Source: Phoronis australis (taxonomy: Eukaryota; Phoronida; Phoronidae). Taken from it: a stretch of 64,000 nt of DNA. The stretch's first letter is position 1, and every line of letters begins with the position of its first letter. Made by a program: the position numbers and the translations under genes. The stretch is taken from contig NMRA01000239.1 of assembly GCA_002633005.1 (NCBI GenBank), positions 424,195 to 488,194 on the forward strand, in the 5' to 3' direction. Of the stretch, positions 49,194-62,899 are shown one piece after another. Under the pieces are notes generated by a model. That model did no database searches, was not told where the DNA came from, and saw nothing but the letters and a program-made list of their open reading frames with translations.

Positions 49194-50089
49194 TCGTCTA
49201 CCTTATGCTTAACGCGAACCCATTTGGAAGATGTTAATTTATTAAATTTGTCAGAATAAATATTGATTGAGTAATTAGTACACATAGTTCCATTTAAGTT
49301 GCTCCAAAATTTGTCCATAGGTACTTTTAAAACCATAGTGTCAAACCTGTTTACATGTATTTTGACGTCAACATCTATTTTTAGATGATGTTTATCACTT
49401 TAGTTCTGGGGCCAATGCAGGCTAAACATTCTAGAAAATTCTGAGAGCAAATCGCAATTGACATTGATATGATAAGATAAGATCATGTGGTTCTTATTAG
49501 CCAATCGTTAAGTAAATACTTTATAACAATTTGAGCAGAAGTTTGCAAAATACTCAGAAGGGATGAAAACGTGGAAGCTAGAAGACCTGCTACAGGATAC
49601 AGAAGAAATTGTACAACAACGCCATCTCGTGGATTCTAAAGAGGATCTTGGCAATGTTAACGAAAAGGAAGCTTCTCACTTGCATCGTGTGTAGCAAGAT
49701 ACTGCCTACACGTGTTGCGTCATGAAGGATTTTGACCAGCAAGTACACTGTCGCAGCACAGTGTGTGTTAGTTCGAAGATTCACCAACAGGACCGTTATC
49801 CAACTATCGAGTCCGACAGCTTGGATAGCAGATAAGACGTTTGATTATATAGTTAATTGATTGAAGTTATCCTTAGAGAGGGCGCTAGCGTAGTTACTCT
49901 TCTTCATTGTTAGTCTACTTAATTAACAACAGGTTTCATTTGTTTTAGTTGTTATCATATAATTACATTATTTAACCATCTTGAACGTCTGCTGAACCTC
50001 ACCCGTCAACCTCTGTCGACTTCGCCAAACTGGCTGCTCAGTTGAAACCCTTATATGACGCCGATTCCTGATTCTACTGATCAATCGCC

Positions 50090-50705
50090 CGCCGTTGCCC
50101 CGCCGCTGGTACCGTCATCTCTCGTCCACCCATCTCCACCTGCCTGCATCGCCACATCCCCAGCTCCCGCTAGCCTCCGACTCGGCTGCAACTTCTTCAT
50201 TTGCCGGTATTGACCCTTCTACCAATACTCTGTATGTATCCTGTCCTCTGGGGTTCCATATCGACTCCAAAACGTGCCAACGAATTCATTGAATTTTCTT
50301 CTCTCCTTTTACATAATCCTTCCGCCCCCTCCACTCCCTCCGTCTCCATCTTCTTCAACGGCAACACCCCCGTCTTTTCCAGCTCGTCACGACCAAAGGC
50401 CATCTCGTACATCTTCCAGCGGACTCAGGCCTTCAACATTTCCTAGTCATCCTGGTTCTGAAGTTACCCAAATATTTTACCATTATTCCCACTGTCACGC
50501 TCACTACGTCCTGGCGGCGGTCTTGTTTTATGACACGCACTTCAGGAAATTTAGATGATCTTTCCCCTTCGAATGGGACCATATCCAATGGGACCTCTGG
50601 CGCCATGTTTGCCTCAAGTTCGACAAAGCCCAACGCCACCCCACCTACCGTCAGTCCTTTCGTCAAGGCTCATCCACCTTCATATTTTTCGAGGCCGCTG
50701 TGCCT
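50090..50705 (+). pseudogene. Degenerate gag-like ORF of a retroelement
   Basis: Seen: a C-rich patch quite unlike its AT-rich surroundings, with coding fragments in shifting frames: CPLGFHIDSKTCQRI, RANEFIEFSSLLLHNPSAPS, RPKAISYIFQRTQAFNIS, YDTHFRKFR, TVSPFVKA. From memory this order (GFHID.KTR.RI, ANEFI.FS.LL, RP.SI..W..AF.IF, YD.HFRKLR) recurs in a gag-like ORF of repetitive retroelements in cnidarians, molluscs and cephalochordates, possibly DIRS-type. The terminal zinc knuckle is not evident. Frameshifts make it a relic. Confidence 0.4.
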
Positions 50706-50905
50706 CGACCCCTAACCTCCACTCTTTCCCCACATGTCAATGACTCTCTTTGTTCTACGATTACTGGTTTAATTGTACCACGTGATCTCTTTGTCTCGTC
50801 GCAACACTGGGCCATCGTCCACAATTCTCTCCAAATTTCAGTTTTCACTCAATTTCTCTTTCCCTCCTTGGCAGATTGTCACCCACCTTTACAGTTCAAC
50901 ATATA

Positions 50906-52640
<1,735 letters not shown>

Positions 52641-52652
52641 AAATTACTTACT

Positions 52653-52866
52653 ACCTGTTTCCCAAGGATCAAGAACTGCATTAAACATTGGTCAGACACA
52701 TCGGTAGAGCTGGTAGCAAAGGCTGACTTTGTGAATTCTTTCCGACTTCATAGCATGTGCAGCGATCATTTTGAGGGCGGCAAGAAAACGTATCTTGGAA
52801 ACTGTCCAACAAAATTTCCCTTGAAAGAAAAAGTAACAAATACTCCACGGCGGATGGTAGTGAAAT
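52653..52866 (+). pseudogene. THAP domain relic
   Basis: Seen: YLFPKDQELH, a stop, LVRHIGRAG, then in another frame SFRLHSMCSDHFEGGKKTY followed by TKFPLKE. FPKD-x-EL, the C-S-D-H-F-x-GGKK block and a closing FP are hallmarks of the middle and second half of THAP domains. The first Cys pair is not visible upstream. Frame changes and a stop show it is not functional as read. Sequence is different from the 41.4 and 47.2 kb copies, so it is another family. Confidence 0.6.
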
Positions 52867-53899
52867 AAAAAACTTGTACGCTTGACCAGAACCAAACCAA
52901 CATGAGCAATATTGAGGATAATGCCTCTGCACAATCACTTGCTCTGGGTCGACTCACTTAACGTACGCACACTAAATGCATTAACGCGTTAAGATAAAGC
53001 GTGCAGAATATTGTTATTTACTTTCTACAAAATTGTGGTGCATTGCTATCAAAATTCGTTGTTAAATTACGATCATTTTTCAGAAAATTGTGCTGAAATC
53101 CCAGGGCGAAATCTCGCCGACAGATGCGTAGCTGCCGGTCTCACAATCGTCGATAGGGCTTGAATTCTTGAATAAGAATACAGCTTCGACTCAACAAATT
53201 ACCTGTAATCCTCCTCAAGTTTTCCAAATAGCGTTTCTAAGATTTTTAAGTTCTTGTGGAGTCTGAATTAACTGCCGATTAAGTCAAAATCTGCGCTAGA
53301 TTGTAGCCCGCAACACGAGAAAGATTTCTAGAGGAACAAAGATGTTGTTGTCACGTGACGTTTGTTTTGAAGTTTGTATGCGCGTGTGTGTGAGAGTAAG
53401 CGTGCGTGTGCTTGTCATCGGAGTTCAATTGCCAGAGTAAATGCGATGTAATGATCTAGGTGTGCATTGTAACCAAAGAAATTAAATCAAGCAGTAAAGC
53501 AGAGCGTGTTTTAATATTTAGCACTTGCTAGCCTCATCTGTTAAAAAACGTTCGAGAATTGTTTCGGTAAGACCGATATGTCACTTATTGAGTCGCCGGA
53601 TGAGTGGATGCGTGACCGCGAACAGCTATTTTCCGGAAGACTCGGAGCGTAAGGGTGCGAATGTATTCACTATCAGTGGGTCATTTTGACTTTAAAAACA
53701 CCAATTATGATTTATTAGTTAAACAGTTTCTCTTAAAAATAATGCCAATTTTTTTACGGTATTAAAAACTTTCGGAAATTAGTGCCATTATTTATTTCTT
53801 GCCAATGCTATGTTACCCGTTTCATGAATAGATAGTTCCCGACTAAATGTCTTCGATGGCAGCCGGTACATTATGCCGCTCGCGGTTCTTAGCCGCGTG

Positions 53900-54403
53900 C
53901 TAACACTGGTCGAGTTTATTTATTAGTCTTCGACCCACGGTTTTCACGTGCACAAAAAACTTTGGATTCCTGTTGAGGCCGGAGAATATCTGTACCGGAA
54001 AGAAACAATGCAATCCAGCTGACAAGTACGCTGCGTCTGTTTTCAAAGTCCAGACCCGCGTAGTGGGGCACATCCCTCGCAAGAGCAGCAAAACTTTTGC
54101 GTTCTTTTTGAATCGCGGCGTAAGTTTGAAGTGTATACGGACATAACGGTGAGGCTCGTGGTCTACAAATTCAGGACTGTCAGATCTTTCAATTGATAAA
54201 TTGGAGACGTTAGAACTGTAGGTAAGGCATTTTTGCATGTAGTTCATGGGCTGGGCGCTTACTTTAGCGAAGTTTGAAAACGTGTTGGGGCACTTATTGG
54301 GGCATGGGCGCTTATTAGGGCGAATAGCGGCAGAATTACATACAGCAGCGTAGTTTAATGCACACAAATCACACGTCGTGCAAACCAATCGGCCATTCCA
54401 CAT
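53900..54403 (-). CDS. 167-codon ORF of unknown function overlapping an inverted repeat
   Basis: Seen: a minus-strand ORF starting MWNGRLVCTTCDLCALNYAA and ending RLINKLDQC. The first third (54185-54403) lies in the inverted repeat shared with 63.3-63.6 kb, where the same frame begins GRVVCTTCDLCALNYAA but stops earlier. The C-terminal two-thirds is unique here, with Arg-rich and hydrophobic patches but no motif I can name. Probably part of a repeat rather than a gene; the length is only marginally beyond chance. Confidence 0.25.
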   Translation of the reverse strand: MWNGRLVCTTCDLCALNYAAVCNSAAIRPNKRPCPNKCPNTFSNFAKVSAQPMNYMQKCLTYSSNVSNLSIERSDSPEFVDHEPHRYVRIHFKLTPRFKKNAKVLLLLRGMCPTTRVWTLKTDAAYLSAGLHCFFPVQIFSGLNRNPKFFVHVKTVGRRLINKLDQC

Positions 54404-54487
54404 ACCATAATCAATCCCAACAGCCTTTGCGCACCCTAATTTCCGGACATGCGCAATCGTTAAATCGATTCGGTTGCAACTCCGCTA
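54185..54487 (+). repeat. Inverted repeat E, left copy
   Basis: Seen: begins TCTTTCAATTGATAAATTGG and ends GGTTGCAACTCCGCTAT, matching the reverse complement of 63282-63606 closely across the whole length. It contains GGGCGCTTATTAGGGCG, also found in shortened form at about 62155. Confidence 0.8.
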
Positions 54488-55144
54488 TATACCTTCTGAC
54501 ACAGCGCCACCTATACTGCAAAGTGGCCCTGTGGAAACATGATGAACGACACACGGAATTCCGTGTGTGGGCGTCAATGCGCATGCCTTAGTTTTACTTC
54601 CGATGTAAACAAAATGGTTCACTATGTGCGTGAAAAGGTAACGGGTATATTGCTTTGTGTTCTGTTGCGCTGGAATAATAATCATTTTGGTGGAGTGCGT
54701 TTGGACTCATCCTGAATCTACTTTACTGATTTTAGACGTTTTATGTTCACGTTAGTTGTATAAAGTTCGAAACTGTGAACTTTCTAAGTCGTCATAGTTG
54801 GGTCTGGGACCGACGCCAAGCCGGCTAGTAAGCCAAGTCCAAGCGCGAGCGTGTTGGGTAGCCCTATATTTAAAAAAAATACCGTGGTAAGCGCCTGTGG
54901 TGCCAAGCTGATTAGCCTTGCCTTTTCATTGCCTTCACTACAACTTCGCCAGAGTGTTTTTAGGTTTTTGATGTGATCAATTGTTACTTTGTCTAATATC
55001 AGGTCAGATAGTGTTTGTGTGAGCCAGAGGCTGAAGACTGTACTTGTGTTTGATAAGTTGTTAAGATACAGTTCAAACTTTTCACGTGATCAAGGCATGT
55101 CAAGTAGGCTAATACACCTGTGAAGACTCAGAGTCGAGCTTGCT

Positions 55145-56060
55145 GTGCCTGCAACTGTCCACTCACCAAGGGACGTTTTTCTATTATTGAAACATTTAGC
55201 ATTGTATGGTGGTGTCAATATTTTTGAGGGGATTATCTGCATAAATTGTGAAAGACTCTTACAGACGATTCACACCAAAGTGACTCGTTTCAAATCAAAA
55301 GTTAAACAAACTCAGAAGTTGTGCAGACCCAAACGTTGTGCGGTGGACAGCCCAACTCTACCCTCGGCCAGATCTGAAGTTAGAGCTGACCAGCGCAGAG
55401 AAACCCGTCGCAGACTTATTGAGCTCCAGCCAGCATCAGCTGTTCAAGAAGTACAGAAACGCACACCAGCTGATGAGAATATTTGCTGTGATTTAGCACT
55501 GAACACTTCTCGAAATCTACAAGTGCATCTTTGTCTGAAAAGAAGGTTGTTGAAAGAGCTTATAGTATTTTGAAGTATGAACAACTCAAATATGCCATTA
55601 CAGAACAACGTATGAAGAAAAATGATGCTATAGCCGAATCCATAACTAGCTCAAAGCATGGATGTATTTCTCATTTGCAAGTAAAGAACAAAAACTCTTA
55701 TGACACGTTATTCCAGTTTGACTGGACCATCATTGTCAATGAGATGAAACTTAAATTCCCGGTGTTGTTCTCCCTTATTGTAGGGGTTATGTTAACTCCT
55801 GACAATAGGTCAAGCGGAAAAAAGGTAGATAGCATAATACCAAGAATTTCTGTTATAATGCCCAGTGCATGCAATCTAGAAGTCAGCCTCTTTGTCTGGT
55901 ACTGCGAGTGATATATTACGTCCTGTCAAGTAGCTTAGTGGAGGTTAAGGTATGTCACGTTCATGTTGGCTTAAAACAACTTTATTTTAAAGTCAGTGTA
56001 AATTGTGGCATTTTAGTACAATTTACAATACATGCCCATAGCCAGAATAAGAAAATGTAG
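55145..56060 (+). pseudogene. Frameshifted ORF of a repetitive unknown family
   Basis: Seen: two overlapping plus-strand frames (55145-55573 and 55531-55911), then a third from 55869. The first has a Cys pair (ICINCERLLQTIHTK), a Lys-rich stretch (RFKSKVKQTQKLCRPK) and a polar linker. The second has EKKVVERAYSILKYEQLKYA and FDWTIIVNEMKLKFPVLFSL. The third continues MQSRSQPLCLVLRVI. Read in order, they resemble a family I recall from cnidarians and other marine animals: CxxC plus coiled stretch, then 'F.W..I..E...P.LFSLL', then 'QSR...LS.VQR.I', sometimes ahead of a DUF6589 region. Two frameshifts argue for a pseudogene, unless introns explain them. No DUF6589 body was seen downstream. Confidence 0.5.
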
Positions 56061-56323
56061 AAAATTTCAAACAACAAATACTAATTAATGCAAATCTGAA
56101 TAGTTGTCTTCAACAACTTGTATTTCAGATAAACATAGCATCTCTTTTGATATGATAAAGTTCTCTCTGTGGTCTATGTTTGTTAAACAGTGAACCAATG
56201 CATGAGCAGGTAATACATGAATACAATGCTACCTTGAAGGAGAGACATTTAAAGTTATTTTTTGTTTTATTTTTTTTAAAATTGTCACTGCTACTTAAGG
56301 TGTAACCAGCCAAAATTCTACTA

Positions 56324-56500
56324 CAGTCAAACCTTGTTAGAATGAATCCGTTTTTAACGTTTGCTCACTCATAACATTCTTTTCCGTAAGTCATAAGACA
56401 GCTATACCACTTGGGAATTACTTTGGTTAAATTTAACTTCAGATACAACGAGTTTTTTCAAGTATTGAGAGGTTTTGTTATAGCATGATTTTACTGTGTG
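56324..56500. mobile_element. pogo-like MITE
   Basis: Seen: TA then CAGTCAAACCTTGTTAGAAT at the left, and TTTGTTATAGCATGATTTTA then CTGTG at the right, approximate inverse ends of about 24 bp around 175 bp. CAGT-AAACCT-GTTA ends are typical of pogo/Tigger non-autonomous elements. Confidence 0.5.
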
Positions 56501-57920
56501 TAAGTGTTTCACGGTATATTGTTGACCTTTCTTTATATGTAAGGGAATGTACAAGCCAGGTGGTAGGAGTATGCCTTCTACAGCTTAGTTTTCTGTTTTC
56601 AGTGTCAAGAGCGATGCTAATAACCCTCCTGGCATATCCTGTAATGACTGTGGCCTTTCGAACTTTAATTTATAGATGCTTCTTCTGACTTTCTATTTTG
56701 AGAGATGCTTAATGTTCTCTAGCTATTTATCAGTCACTGGTGTGTGACTGCGCAAGCATTCTGGGGACTAATTATTGGTGAATGTGCATGCTCAAACACT
56801 TTAAAAACCTATAAGAAATGAAAAAATATTCACTGCATGGTAAAAATACTCCAGTTTGGGACAATGAACTTTTAAATTATTTTTGCTCAGTGTCAGAGGT
56901 TGTACCGTACAAAATTTTGAAAGTAGGCAATAAAGGGTATACCATTATGTTGTTGAACAGCTGATTCTACTGTCACTCTATGTTGACACAAAATGCATTG
57001 CGAAATTTATATGATGGAAAACACCAAAATAAATCATTGTCTCTAACCATGAAAATTCAACTTTAGCTGGTCGTATTTTAGTGGCTGCCCCAAACTGGAG
57101 AATATATATATAGACTAAACGTGGGTGGCCCTTCAAGAAGAGGTCTCATTGCCGCACTCTCACTGCTTGTGATTATTTTTAGTGCCCGTGCCTGCACACA
57201 TACACTGGGATTGGAAATCAGCTTTTCCTATAACATTGTTGTCTACAGCATGCACTTTTGTTTGTTAAAATATCAAAATAACTTTTGTGGAAACTGGTGG
57301 TATATATTGTAGTGTACTTAAGTATGCCTGTTTTGATCATACTGCATTCGGATAAAATTCTGGTTCTGTGATGAGATGCTGAACAAATAATTGCAGTTGA
57401 CATGCTTAAAAAATGACATCTAGCTCTGAGGAATATGCACATTTTTGGAAATTGCCATTTTGTCATGATTATTGACTGTTATAATTAAATCTGCAGCTGT
57501 TGTTTACAGAGGGTACATTATGTAGTCATAAAGAAACTGTTATTATTTAAAAAATGAAACTGTTATTATTTAATCCTGATCGAAGTGTGCAAATTTGTCC
57601 AGGTATAATTCTTAATGTATCACTATGCTAATTTGTTGCCAGGCATTTAACAATAATAAAGTGTTTCTGTTAAGAATTGTTGAATTTTAAAATTTTGCAG
57701 ATCTGATGCTCTATGTTTGTTATCCTTGTCATCCCTGATTTTGTGGATTTTGTTAAATGGCTTTCAGATTCGCTATTGAAAAAAATTGATGATCAATTGT
57801 TGGCCGTGATAGAGTTTGTGAGGCTTGATTTTAGCAAGTCTGATTGTTATCACCTAGCTCCTGCTTGCCCCCTTGCCAAACCAGATCAAGGCTATGTTGG
57901 CCATTGTGATCGACTAATAG
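56501..57920. other. No gene recognised
   Basis: AT-rich with short ORFs. No repeats noted. Confidence 0.4.
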
Positions 57921-58196
57921 CAGGGGCAGATCCAGGATTTTGAGTTAGGCGGGGCCAGGGGATAACCAGAATTTCGGCAGATGTGCGCGCCCAACCTAAA
58001 ATGTGGGGATGTAGGGGTCTCGAATTTTGGGTTTGAGGACCTGTTGACTAAAAAAAGAAAGGGGTATGCATTGCCTAATCACCCCCCGAGCCCCCCTGGT
58101 TGCGTGCATGTGCAATTCGCATCAGAACTCCCAAATGGTATCTGGTAGAATTTTAGAGGGGCCATGACTCCCTTGCCCCCCCTAAATCCGCCACTG
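57921..58196. mobile_element. MITE family C copy 3, 5-bp TSD
   Basis: Seen: CAGGGGCAGATCCAGGATTT at the left, AAATCCGCCACTG at the right, flanked by exact AATAG repeats (57916-57920 and 58197-58201). 276 bp. The interior is homologous, inverted, to copy 2 at 45.5 kb. The right part is homologous to copy 1 at 16.9 kb. Confidence 0.8.
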
Positions 58197-58201
58197 AATA
58201 G

Positions 58202-59183
58202 AGCCAAGTTACGTGACCTCATGTAATTATGAAAACAAAGTTACTGTTCACCAGTTCACCTTCTTCACCAAAAGAAAGAATTAGAGCTTCCCTATATATC
58301 TCTATTGGGCCAGAATGGCATTCAGCGGGCTGATTACTAGACACACAGACTTCTCAAATTGTCCCCGGGCTGCAAACAAGTCCGCGTAGATAGGCAGTAC
58401 TTCCATCATCCCGTCGGCAATATACCGACCACATCGCCGCCACTGACACACACCTTTATACATCGGATTTGTTTCGGCTTAAGCCACTGTATCGGGGTTT
58501 TCTTGGTCTTATTCACTTCCACCACTGTCCGTTTTAATAAAATGCAACTACTTAAATCCGTGGTCGCCACACTTCGTAATTTGTAAACTGAAAGGGGTTT
58601 CCCAACTTTCAACCAATGGGAATGGCTGAATGTTATGACGTCAGTTTCATTACTTTAACCAATGGGAGGCCATATTAAACAACATTCTACAGTGCTAACT
58701 CTCGTTGAGCACTGTGATAGAGTGTACTCCGCTATAGAGCCACATTTTATGAGGCAACCTCTACGCTAACATTTGAGGTTTTGTTACCCCAACGCCTAAG
58801 CGAGCTTAATCGATTCACAAATTAACGCGTGTGGCTTAGCTGCGCTGGTGAAGAAATCCTTTTAGATAATTTCTCTTATAATGCATCAATTTTAAAAAAT
58901 CCGAAGACGTCTAATATTTACTAATCTTTTGCCTTACTTATTGCTTGTTTTTGACTCTGAAACTTGTGCACTTAACAAGAGCGTTATCTACGACCGCAGT
59001 TATCTCCTTGAATACACACCATCTACCAAGAATAGTGACTAGCTCAATCAGTGACAGCGTCATCAAATCTTTGATGAGCCGAAGAATTTGCTGGATACTC
59101 TGGGTGAAAAGTACACTCCTTCTCGTCAACTGGCAGGCAAATCCTGTTATCGTAAGATTTGCCTGTTTATCTCGTGGTAACCC
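58202..59183. other. No gene recognised
   Basis: Short ORFs only. Overlapping frames on both strands at 58.94-59.19 kb match nothing I know. Confidence 0.35.
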
Positions 59184-59187
59184 TTAA

Positions 59188-59562
59188 AGGAGAATGCCTC
59201 CTGATTTACTTCGTTTTTTACCGTTTTAATCGGTCTATATTCACACCACCTCGTATGCAGTCCATCTCACCTCGCCGAGATGTGCCGCGTTAACGTGTGA
59301 GGAAGATGAGTAAACGACGCAGCGACGTCAGTGGTTCTTCAGCTGAATGTGAGCCGCTATGGTGTTGCGTATCGCTGCTGCTTTGCGAATCATGAAGCTG
59401 CGAGGAAACCGAGTATATTGTTTTTTTCGATTTTTTCGAGAACCCGAAATGCTTTGGAAGTGGTTCGCGGCAGTAAAGCGTGAAAAGTACGACTTTAATA
59501 CCAAGTGTGAGGCCGTGAAATATCTCCGTGCCTGTCGCCGACATTGTTCTGCTTCAAATTGA
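59188..59562 (+). mobile_element. TTAA-flanked THAP element, left part
   Basis: Seen: TTAA (59184-59187) followed by AGGAGAATGCCTCCTGATTT, similar to the 41.2-kb element's start, then THAP remains in more than one frame: WCCVSLLLCES near 59364 and, in the frame at 59359-59562, FFRFFREPEMLWKWFAAVKR and REKYDFNTK. The W-x-AAVKRE block is characteristic of THAP domains. The C-S-x-H-F half is degraded (CRRHCS). No matching right end was found. Confidence 0.5.
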
Positions 59563-60678
59563 ATTTTTTCTCACCCTAACCAAGGTTTATGTAAAACTGA
59601 AACAAAGTGTCAAGTTTGTCTCAGTAGAATCGATACAATTTGCAATGCCTTTGGAGTATTCGTGAGTGCAAATGTTTTGAGAAACCAACAATGAATAGAT
59701 CATACAGCGTTACCGACTTCAAATGCAATAAAATTGGAATTGACCGGGCGCCCGAGGTCGTGTGAGCGCATGCTAATACAGTGCTTGCCGACAGAAAGCT
59801 GTTGTTAAACAATTAGTTGATTTTATTTGCTATGGTCATATGTTAGGGGAATCTTTATTTAGATATAAATTCATTAATCGAATCATTGTTTTTTACAACT
59901 TTTCGCCCTGACGCGGTTCTGTGAAAGGAGGAACTGACTTCGCGGCCCCCGACAAGTAAGTAGATTTGCAATTTCGGGGCCAACTCATCAAAATAAATCA
60001 CGTGCAAATTATTTCATTGGTTCAGTAGTCTAGTCTTTTCTTGACTGGAAGTCCAGTTTTCAACTTAGGCAGCCGTCTATCTCGGCTGCTTTATGTTCTT
60101 GATATCTCCAGTCAGCGACGGGCCTCGTCGGGTTCCGCAGATTCGCAACTCCGACATTTACTTATGTGCTAGCCAAGAGGCGCCGCCACTCTACTAAATT
60201 TTCTGGTGCAGTTTCCGGTTAGTATATTTTGACGAGAAATATGTTCATCTTCGTTACTGTCCAGTACAACGAAAAAAATATTAATTTCGGCAGTGAAAAG
60301 CTGTTTAAAGTCTTCCAATAGAAGAAGTGTTGGTATCGTGAGTACTTTTGGCAATGCTACTGGTAATTAATGACAAAATTCAAACTTCGGTGCCGACTTA
60401 TTATGTCGTCTGCTTGCCCAATTGGAGCACAGTTATCGGATAGTCTGTGATATATGGTTCATATAGGCCTACTGAGAAAACAACGAAAGCATGCTTGTGC
60501 ATAAATTCCAAGGAGTACCTGTGAATGCAAAAGATACTTATATAGCGTTTTTGGTTTAGAAAAATATTAATTTTGTTCGAATTAAAAATGCGCCTCTGCA
60601 GCGATTTGACTAGTGTAACCTTTGCATGTTTATAATTCAACATTCTCAAGTGAGCAGCTCTTCTGGGAAGTGTTGAGT
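59563..60678. other. No gene recognised
   Basis: Seen: short ORFs, no repeats that I can name. Confidence 0.35.
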
Positions 60679-60694
60679 GGCCCTTAAAAGGGCC
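60679..60694 (-). promoter_or_regulatory. Histone-type 3' stem-loop, copy 1
   Basis: Seen on the minus strand: AAC, GGCCCT-TTTA-AGGGCC (6-bp stem, 4-nt loop), ACTCAAC, then a purine-rich AGAAGAG 15-20 nt further on. This is the layout of the replication-dependent histone mRNA 3' end bound by SLBP, followed by a U7-type downstream element. No histone coding sequence was seen upstream (60.8-61.2 kb). Confidence 0.45.
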
Positions 60695-60735
60695 GTTGGT
60701 TGTACTGTGAATGAGCCTTAGGTATAGCGTGAAAT

Positions 60736-60751
60736 GGTTCTTAAAAGAACC
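60736..60751 (-). promoter_or_regulatory. Histone-type 3' stem-loop, copy 2
   Basis: Seen on the minus strand: AAC, GGTTCT-TTTA-AGAACC, ATTTCA, 42 bp upstream of copy 1. Same 6-bp stem and TTTA loop, with the stem bases changed in a compensated way relative to copy 1. Confidence 0.4.
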
Positions 60752-62899
60752 GTTGAATAATTCAACATAAATCACACAGTATACTGTGCTCACTCAAGTA
60801 CTGAAGGTCCTCTTCATTCAAGTTTTCATCAGGGAAGGTTGGATGAAAACAGAGGAGATGACAATATCGATGACAGTTGTAACGCTGTTACCGTTCTCCA
60901 ACGTTATCACGAGCCCCGCCTCTTTCAGTTCTTGTTCCTGGATTCAGAAGTAACCCTGAACCGTAGGGAAAAAGACATACAACAAAAACGAATCAAATTT
61001 TGAAAATCATCGCCTTCGTACGATTCCGTGTTGCTGTCGCCAGACTGATGTTCCTCCCCAACATCAATGTCAAAAATCGACGTTACAAGTGATGGAAACT
61101 TGTGTCCTTTGTTTCTAGCTTTTAACCCATTTTTTAAGGAAGGGGTGTACTGATTTTGTCTAATGTTGATAGAGCATAACTTTTGGTTTTTACAATGCAA
61201 TAATTGTGTTGAATGCATTCATATTAAGTGGCTCCATTGAGTTGAACAGAAAATAAATTAAATGTAACACAACAAAGTTTTGAAAGTAATTAGAGCAGTA
61301 ACAGGACTCCCCAAGAATCGAGCTGTTTTCGAAAACTTTGCGCCATTGGTGATCTGATTGGTTCATGCATTTACGGCGGGAAAATAATAAGACCAAGTAT
61401 CGTGCAGGTGTGAACTGTAGCAACACTTTGTATCTTATTCTTATTTGGCCAATCTGTTGATACAGTAAAATTCATAATTAATGCCCATCCTGATTTGACT
61501 GCAACTTGAGATTGTTGGGTTCTATCATATATTGGGTTGGCATTGGGACCCACATGGTGCTTAATCGAATGGGCTTCATTTTACCAACTATTTCAAATTG
61601 TGTTGGTGAAGTAAATAAACAAAGTGGGTGATTATCATCACCGAAATTTCATCATTAGTATCTTTTGCCGGGTGCTCAAATTTTCTGAGACTAGGTATTG
61701 TCAGATTTGTAAGGTAGAAGTGTTTCGCTGGATTTCCAGGTCTGTGGCGTTATTTATACCGGACAAAAATTTAAAAAACGAGACCTTTGTTTAAATCAGG
61801 AGCTGCATGATACACGTTTTACCACACGTGCGCAGGCAGCGCATGTGGGCCCATTGCACTGATCACTTGGAACCACTTTTATGGTTTATTAATATATAGT
61901 TAAACCATGCTGAGGAGCTTGAAACCTGATTCACGGCAATTTTTGGCAGTGGGATTTTCTGAAAAATGCTCGCAAGTTAACAACAAAATTTGACAGCAAT
62001 GCATTGCAGTTTTATAGAAACTCTGTCATAGCTTACAGATGCGTCACAGAGCGTACATTTGATGAATTCTAGCTTACGATTTCACCTGTTTGGGAGACCG
62101 GGTTTCAACCACTTTTGGGCCCCCCTTCCTGAAGCGGATTTTTCTAAGCGCCCTGGCCGCTTATTAGGGTGAATATGGTAATGTTTCAGAAGGGCGATAC
62201 TTAGTACCCTTTATGCACGGGACCGTTTTGTTACATTAGGAGTGGGATTGGCTCATTATGTACCCCACAGATGACATAGGACTTTACAAAACTGGTTGAA
62301 GAATTTTGTTTTCGTCATAAACGTTCGTTTGAAAGGCTTAAGTTTGGAAATGTTAGGAATTAAGGCGGAAATTTAAAAAACCATCAGTCCGCTTACAAAA
62401 ATTTAACATTGAAGAATAAAAACAACTTTACACCCCTCTGGTTTTCCTGTTCCATGTTTTCAAAGAAGGTGGTTGCATTTTCATAGACTGCAGTCGAGAG
62501 ACTTGTGCGGCATATATTCGACATGAAATGAGTGTGTAACCTGCTGTTGAATTGCGAGATAGATTTTGACTAGTCCAGGTGGTTATTTCTGAAGTATTAA
62601 TTTAATCTTTATTTATGTTAAAGGTTTTACCTATTTATTTGTACACGAATGTGAATTTGTTGAAATCGCTGATCCAAATCCTGGCCAAATGTGCGCATTC
62701 TGGTGAGACCAACCGTCTGATCAGGGCCTGCGAAGAGTAATTTGGTTAATTCGCCCACTAGACTATGACTGAACTACCTTTGGAAGAAATTTAGCGGACA
62801 ATTTTTGTCAAAAAGTTTACCAGATAGTTATCATCAAAACGGAGAAAACAAAAATGGATTTGTGAAGACAGGATTAAGTAGTATGCCTACCAGAACCTC
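60752..62899. other. No gene recognised
   Basis: Minus-strand ORFs at 60925-61218 and 61190-61426 overlap in different frames and contain no motif I recognise. A fragment at 62135-62175 repeats the GGCCGCTTATTAGGGTGAA motif of inverted repeat E. Confidence 0.35.
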
